Under the pieces are notes generated by a model. It had not been told where the DNA came from, searched no databases, and saw only the letters and a list, made by a program, of their open reading frames with translations. Positions 60,725 to 64,000 of a DNA stretch of 64,000 nt are shown here, one piece after another (position 1 is the stretch's first letter; each line of letters opens with the position of its first letter). The stretch is taken from the NCBI GenBank assembly GCA_946811185.2, contig OX328103.1, forward strand, positions 4,654,132-4,718,131, written 5' to 3'. Position numbers and translations under genes: made by a program. Source of the DNA: Hippopus hippopus (taxonomy: Eukaryota > Mollusca > Bivalvia > Cardiida > Cardiidae).

Positions 60725-61925
60725 ATTTTTTTCTAACAAGTACTGCGTACGCGCAACATTCTTTGAGAGCCACTGGCTGCTTTCGCCTGAGCGAATGTCG
60801 AAATAATTTAGAATCGAGTGAAATCCTGCAACAGCTAACAGATTGGCTAATCCGAACAGTTTAAGCTGATCAGAAATTACGTTGCTTTTTCTAAATTTAG
60901 AATTAGACGAGCTATATAATATTTGGCGCAGACGGACTCTGGCGGCTTCAATAGACAAAAAAAAAACCAAACCCAAGTCAGATTTTTTCCAGATACAGCT
61001 GGTATTTCGCGGTAACCATAATAAGGGGAATTTATAAATCTTTTAGGCAGGATGAATCAATGTCTTTTTTTTTTTGCGTAGCAAATGATTTCTTTTTTTT
61101 TTTTCAAAATTTTTGGGCAGAATGAATCAATGTTTTTTTCCTAACAAGTACGCGCAGAAACCTTTTCGAGAGCCCGCACTACCTGCCCCCTGCATGAACG
61201 ATGTAGTAATAACAAGCGCTAAGAACCGAATGAAACCCGGCCCTTTAACGCTTTACCAAACAATACGATTTTTGATCTGTCCAAAGTGAACGAATTTGCA
61301 GATGACATCTCAAATATCGTTCAAAAGATGGGGGTTGTCTATAATAGGATAGAAAACATGTGGGAAAAAGGAGAAAATGCTGGTGACCAGCATTTTCTCC
61401 TTTTCCCACGATGTTTTCAAAAGCTTTGTGTTCTAGTGTCGTTTAAACTCGGAATTGTGTGGCAAAGGGTTAAGTAATATTCACAAATTGTCATTAAAAA
61501 AAAACCGGCCGTTCCCGGTTTCCAGCTCACATCTTCTGGATAGTGTGTAACGTACTTTACCAACCGAGCGACGGGGTACCGCAAAATCGATTCATCAGCA
61601 GAATGCTGGTACAGTAGGATCGAACTCGGGCCACAGCCAGGGTCCGCTACAACAGAATTCCAAAATTTTCCCCAGCATTTTTTCAGATTTGAAATTACAC
61701 AATCTCCTATTGGCTAATCCGAACCGTTTAAGTCAATCAGAAATTGTATTGCTTTTCTAACTTTAGAACAAGACTGGTTGTTTATTATATTTAGTGCAGG
61801 CGGACTCTGGAGGCTTCAATATACATAAAAAGAACGACAGGTCAGATTTTTTCCAGGTAGGGCTGATGTTTCGTGGCAACCATAATGAGGGGAAATTTTA
61901 CCAATCTTTTGGGCAGGATGAATCA
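60725..61925 (+). repeat. tandem duplication, unit about 410 bp, second unit interrupted
   Basis: CTAACAAGTAC at 60734 and 61139. GATTGGCTAATCCGAAC at about 60840 and CTATTGGCTAATCCGAACC at about 61702. GCGGACTCTGG.GGCTTCAATA and GGCAGGATGAATCAATG occur in both units. Confidence 0.8.
61247..61472 (-). mobile_element. H1 MITE inside the duplicated unit
   Basis: TTTAACGCTTTACCAAACAAT, apex AATGCTGGTGACCAGCATT, GAATTGTGTGGCAAAGGGTTAA. Confidence 0.85.
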
Positions 61926-62118
61926 ATGTTTTTTTTTTACGTAACATTTTTTTTTTCTTCAAATTTTGTATTGATCTTGAATAATTTCCGTCTCATTTGA
62001 TCTCTTTCAGTGAAAGAGACTTAGATAAAAAAAAAAACAGTCGTCAGTCCTAAAATATTTACACCCTATAAGAAGTTTGCAGGGGATGTTTTTAAATCTT
62101 TTTAATGACAATCACGAC

Positions 62119-62348
62119 GTAACATTTTACCAAACGACACAATTTTAGACTGTTCGAAATTGAAAGCATTTGCAGGCGACAAATAAAACATGAATAAAAA
62201 CCAAAGTTTGCCTGTGAAAGGGTAGCAAACATTGTGTGAAAAGGAGAAAATGCTGGTTACCAGCATTTTCTCCTTTTCCTCACAATGTTTTTTCCAAAGT
62301 CTTCTTCACTGAGGTCGTTAAAACCTAGGACTGTGTGGTTAAGGGTCG
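62119..62348 (-). mobile_element. H1 MITE
   Basis: ACATTTTACCAAACGACAC, clean apex, GACTGTGTGGTTAAGGGTCG. Confidence 0.85.
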
Positions 62349-62357
62349 AATAGCTCT

Positions 62358-62432
62358 TGCTGACGGTGTAGATCAAAATCAGACTGCACAGAGCAAAGAG
62401 TATGCAGTCTGATCTCTGATTTACATTGTCAA
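62358..62432. repeat. H3 hairpin with longer loop
   Basis: GACGGTGTAGATCAAAATC against GATCTCTGATTTACATTGTC. Loop AGAGCAAAGAGTAT. Confidence 0.75.
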
Positions 62433-62518
62433 CTACTTTGTAATAGATTATGGCAAAACACACTTCAACTTGTAGTGAACCTGTATTTGTAGATAATGAA
62501 AAACTATGAATTATCTAT

Positions 62519-62681
62519 TTAAGTCTTTGCCACAGAATGCCAGGTTTTAACGGCCCTAAAGAAGAAAGTTGTTGAAAACAGAGTGAGAGAAGGAGAAAAT
62601 GGTGGTAACCAACATTTTCTTTTTCTTTTCCCGCAACGTTTTCTACCCTTCCACAAAAAAATTCAAATTTTGACTCGACCC
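62519..62681 (+). repeat. H1 element, R end missing
   Basis: TTAAGTCTTTGCCACAGAATGCC, TTTTAACGGCCC, apex ATGGTGGTAACCAACATT. Confidence 0.7.
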
Positions 62682-62729
62682 CTCTCAACGGCTGAGGGCT
62701 TGAAAAAAGCTTGATAGATAGAGATAAAC

Positions 62730-63334
62730 GATGTTAATTCGTTTCTGTGATGCATTATACCAAGCAAGTCATCACATAATTGTGGATGTATAAAATCCAT
62801 TTTGTGTCGAGCCCCGGTAGCTCAGTCGGTAGCGGGCAGGACTTGAGAACACGGGGTCCAGGGTTCGATCCCTGACTATGACCCCTGGCTCGGCCAATTT
62901 CTTTCCGAGGATTGATGATAGTCACTGCGACAGGATTCATTCCTCTTCCACCGCTGACCATTGTTTCGACAATGACTATGTGGGAAAGCAGCCAGTGGCT
63001 TGGAAAGAAAATTGTGCGGAGTACTGGTAGAAGAGACTCCAGGAAAGCATGGATAGGTGCACTGGCCGCCACGATATAACTGAAATAACGTTGAAAACGG
63101 CGTTAAACACCATTCAATCAATCAATCAATCAATCAATAGAATCCATTTTGTACAACAACCGACTGAATCATGTGGTAGACTTGTTCTTTGACATGCAGA
63201 AAATTTTTGTATGACATTTGAGTAATAGCAAAAAGTTTCGGCTCAGGTCAGCCTGGGCGGACTGCGCAGGCTGACCTGAGTCGATACTTTTTGCAAATGC
63301 ATTAAACCCCCTTTTCACACAGCACGACTCAAAT
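62730..63334 (+). repeat. H2 element split by a SINE1
   Basis: GATGCATTATACCAAGCAAGTC at left; ACAACCGACTGAATCATGTGG resumes at 63153; hairpin GGTCAGCCTGGGCGG/CTGCGCAGGCTGACC; right CACACAGCACGACTC. Confidence 0.85.
62806..63140 (+). mobile_element. SINE1, full length, with target duplication
   Basis: AATCCATTTTGT at 62794-62805 and 63141-63152. Head CCCCGGTAGCTCAGTCGG, B-box GGGTTCGATCCC, an extra GACTATGACCCCTGGCTCGG segment partly repeating the head's end, body, GGCGTTAAACACC, tail (AATC)n. Confidence 0.93.
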
Positions 63335-63472
63335 ATAATTTGTGAATTAGGTAATTTTCGTGTACCACACGGTAACTCTCCCATTGATGATGAATATCAT
63401 TTATTGCTTGTATGTATGCATCAATTAACTTTATGATCCCTTCGAGTTCTTGCTGCAACTCAAGGCGCTTAA

Positions 63473-63539
63473 TCGGACAGTGTAGATCAAGATCAGACTG
63501 CACAGAACGTGCAGTCTGATCTTGTATCTACACAGTCCG
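63473..63539. repeat. H3 hairpin
   Basis: CGGACAGTGTAGATCAAGATC and GATCTTGTATCTACACAGTCCG. Confidence 0.85.
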
Positions 63540-64000
63540 ATACATTGACATTTTCTCGCGCGAAAAGGATTTTAGAATTGCAATATTTGAATTTGTGATA
63601 TAGACCGGAATTTTTCTCTGCGCTTATTTAGCGAAGCGTTCATCAGATTTAAACCGCAGTGGGGAAAAACCTTTTCTCTTTACGTTCCCAAGAAAGCTTT
63701 ACCGTTTTGTTATTTGTTTTTATTTCACGTAAGTACATTAACCACTGCATAAGACTCGTTCCATCTCACAGTATAACGATTTTGCAAAACAAGGTAATGA
63801 AACGTTAAATTGCTTGTAACGAGCAATACTCTTCTTTGCCACATTATTTTCATATTATTAATTTAGCAAGCCATCATTTTTGTTGAATATGCATATTTCA
63901 GGGGAAAACTTCCAAGGTCACTGCAAATTTGTTTCAGGAGGTAATCATGCAATCATTTTCCAAGTGTCAAGGTAAACAAGAGCAACAGTTTTCTTTTGCC
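63540..64000. other. unassigned stretch to window end
   Basis: No placed repeat and no frame with homology. AATTGCTTGTAACGAGCAAT at 63809-63828 is a short palindrome. Confidence 0.35.

Noticed and set aside
61525..61645. tRNA-headed SINE on the minus strand
   Set aside because: B-box-like GTTCGATCC and A-box-like GCTCGGTTGGTAAAG are in the wrong order for one head.

Overview
The window looks like non-coding DNA from a large, repeat-rich invertebrate genome. A marine or freshwater bivalve mollusc is the most likely source. This rests on the dense short palindromic repeats, tRNA-headed SINEs with (AATC)n or (TAA)n tails, an I-type LINE, Tc1 remnants and long four-base microsatellites. The attribution is inference from general impression, not a database match. 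I found no convincing host gene, exon, rRNA or functional tRNA. Every reading frame with recognisable protein homology belongs to a transposable element.

Protein-coding mobile elements. A decayed Tc1 (DD34E) DNA transposon lies at 1883-3338, with 26-bp inverted ends and flanking TA. A nearly complete 6.2-kb I-superfamily LINE lies at 25947-32116: ORF1 with three zinc knuckles, then ORF2 with endonuclease, reverse transcriptase, RNase H and a C-terminal zinc-finger-like tail, ending in TAA repeats. It carries a nonsense codon and two frameshifts. A second copy at 13822-15992 has the same two ends but about 4.0 kb deleted from the middle. A third insertion at 44544-44584 is only the last 41 bp. 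All three have target-site duplications.

Non-autonomous elements dominate the rest. H1 (about 230 bp, about 45 copies or fragments) has a central hairpin and ends TTAA-CCCTTTACCA. H2 (about 265 bp, about 18 copies) has long inverted ends and a central GCCTGCGC/GCGCAGGC hairpin. H3 (a 65-bp near-perfect hairpin, sometimes inside a roughly 170-bp TTAA-bounded unit) has about 28 copies. H4 (260 bp, two hairpins) has two copies and H5 (a palindrome with a GATTGGCTAA core) has two clear copies. A 209-212 bp TTAA-flanked foldback MITE has two copies. tRNA-headed SINEs of at least four kinds make up much of the remainder.

Layout: 1-1.7 kb H1/H3/other repeats; 1.9-3.3 kb Tc1; 3.8-13.8 kb hairpin repeats and a SINE inside an H2; 13.8-16.2 kb the deleted LINE inside an H1; 16-25 kb hairpin repeats and local tandem duplications; 25.7-33 kb the long LINE inside repeat R6, the first TTAA MITE and a second R6 copy that shows the empty site; 33-51 kb hairpin repeats, SINEs and microsatellites; 51.6-53.1 kb three tandem structures around the second TTAA MITE; 53-59 kb repeats with a SINE inside an H1; 59.0-60.5 kb a complex element of two related tandem arrays inside an H1; 60.7-64 kb a split tandem duplication and a SINE inside an H2.

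The most informative signals are the nested insertions, which give relative ages, and the stems of the hairpin families. Several H3 copies differ from consensus on both arms in matching fashion, and one copy joins an H4/H2-type arm to an H3-type arm, suggesting the palindromic families are related and that their arms are being homogenised or constrained.
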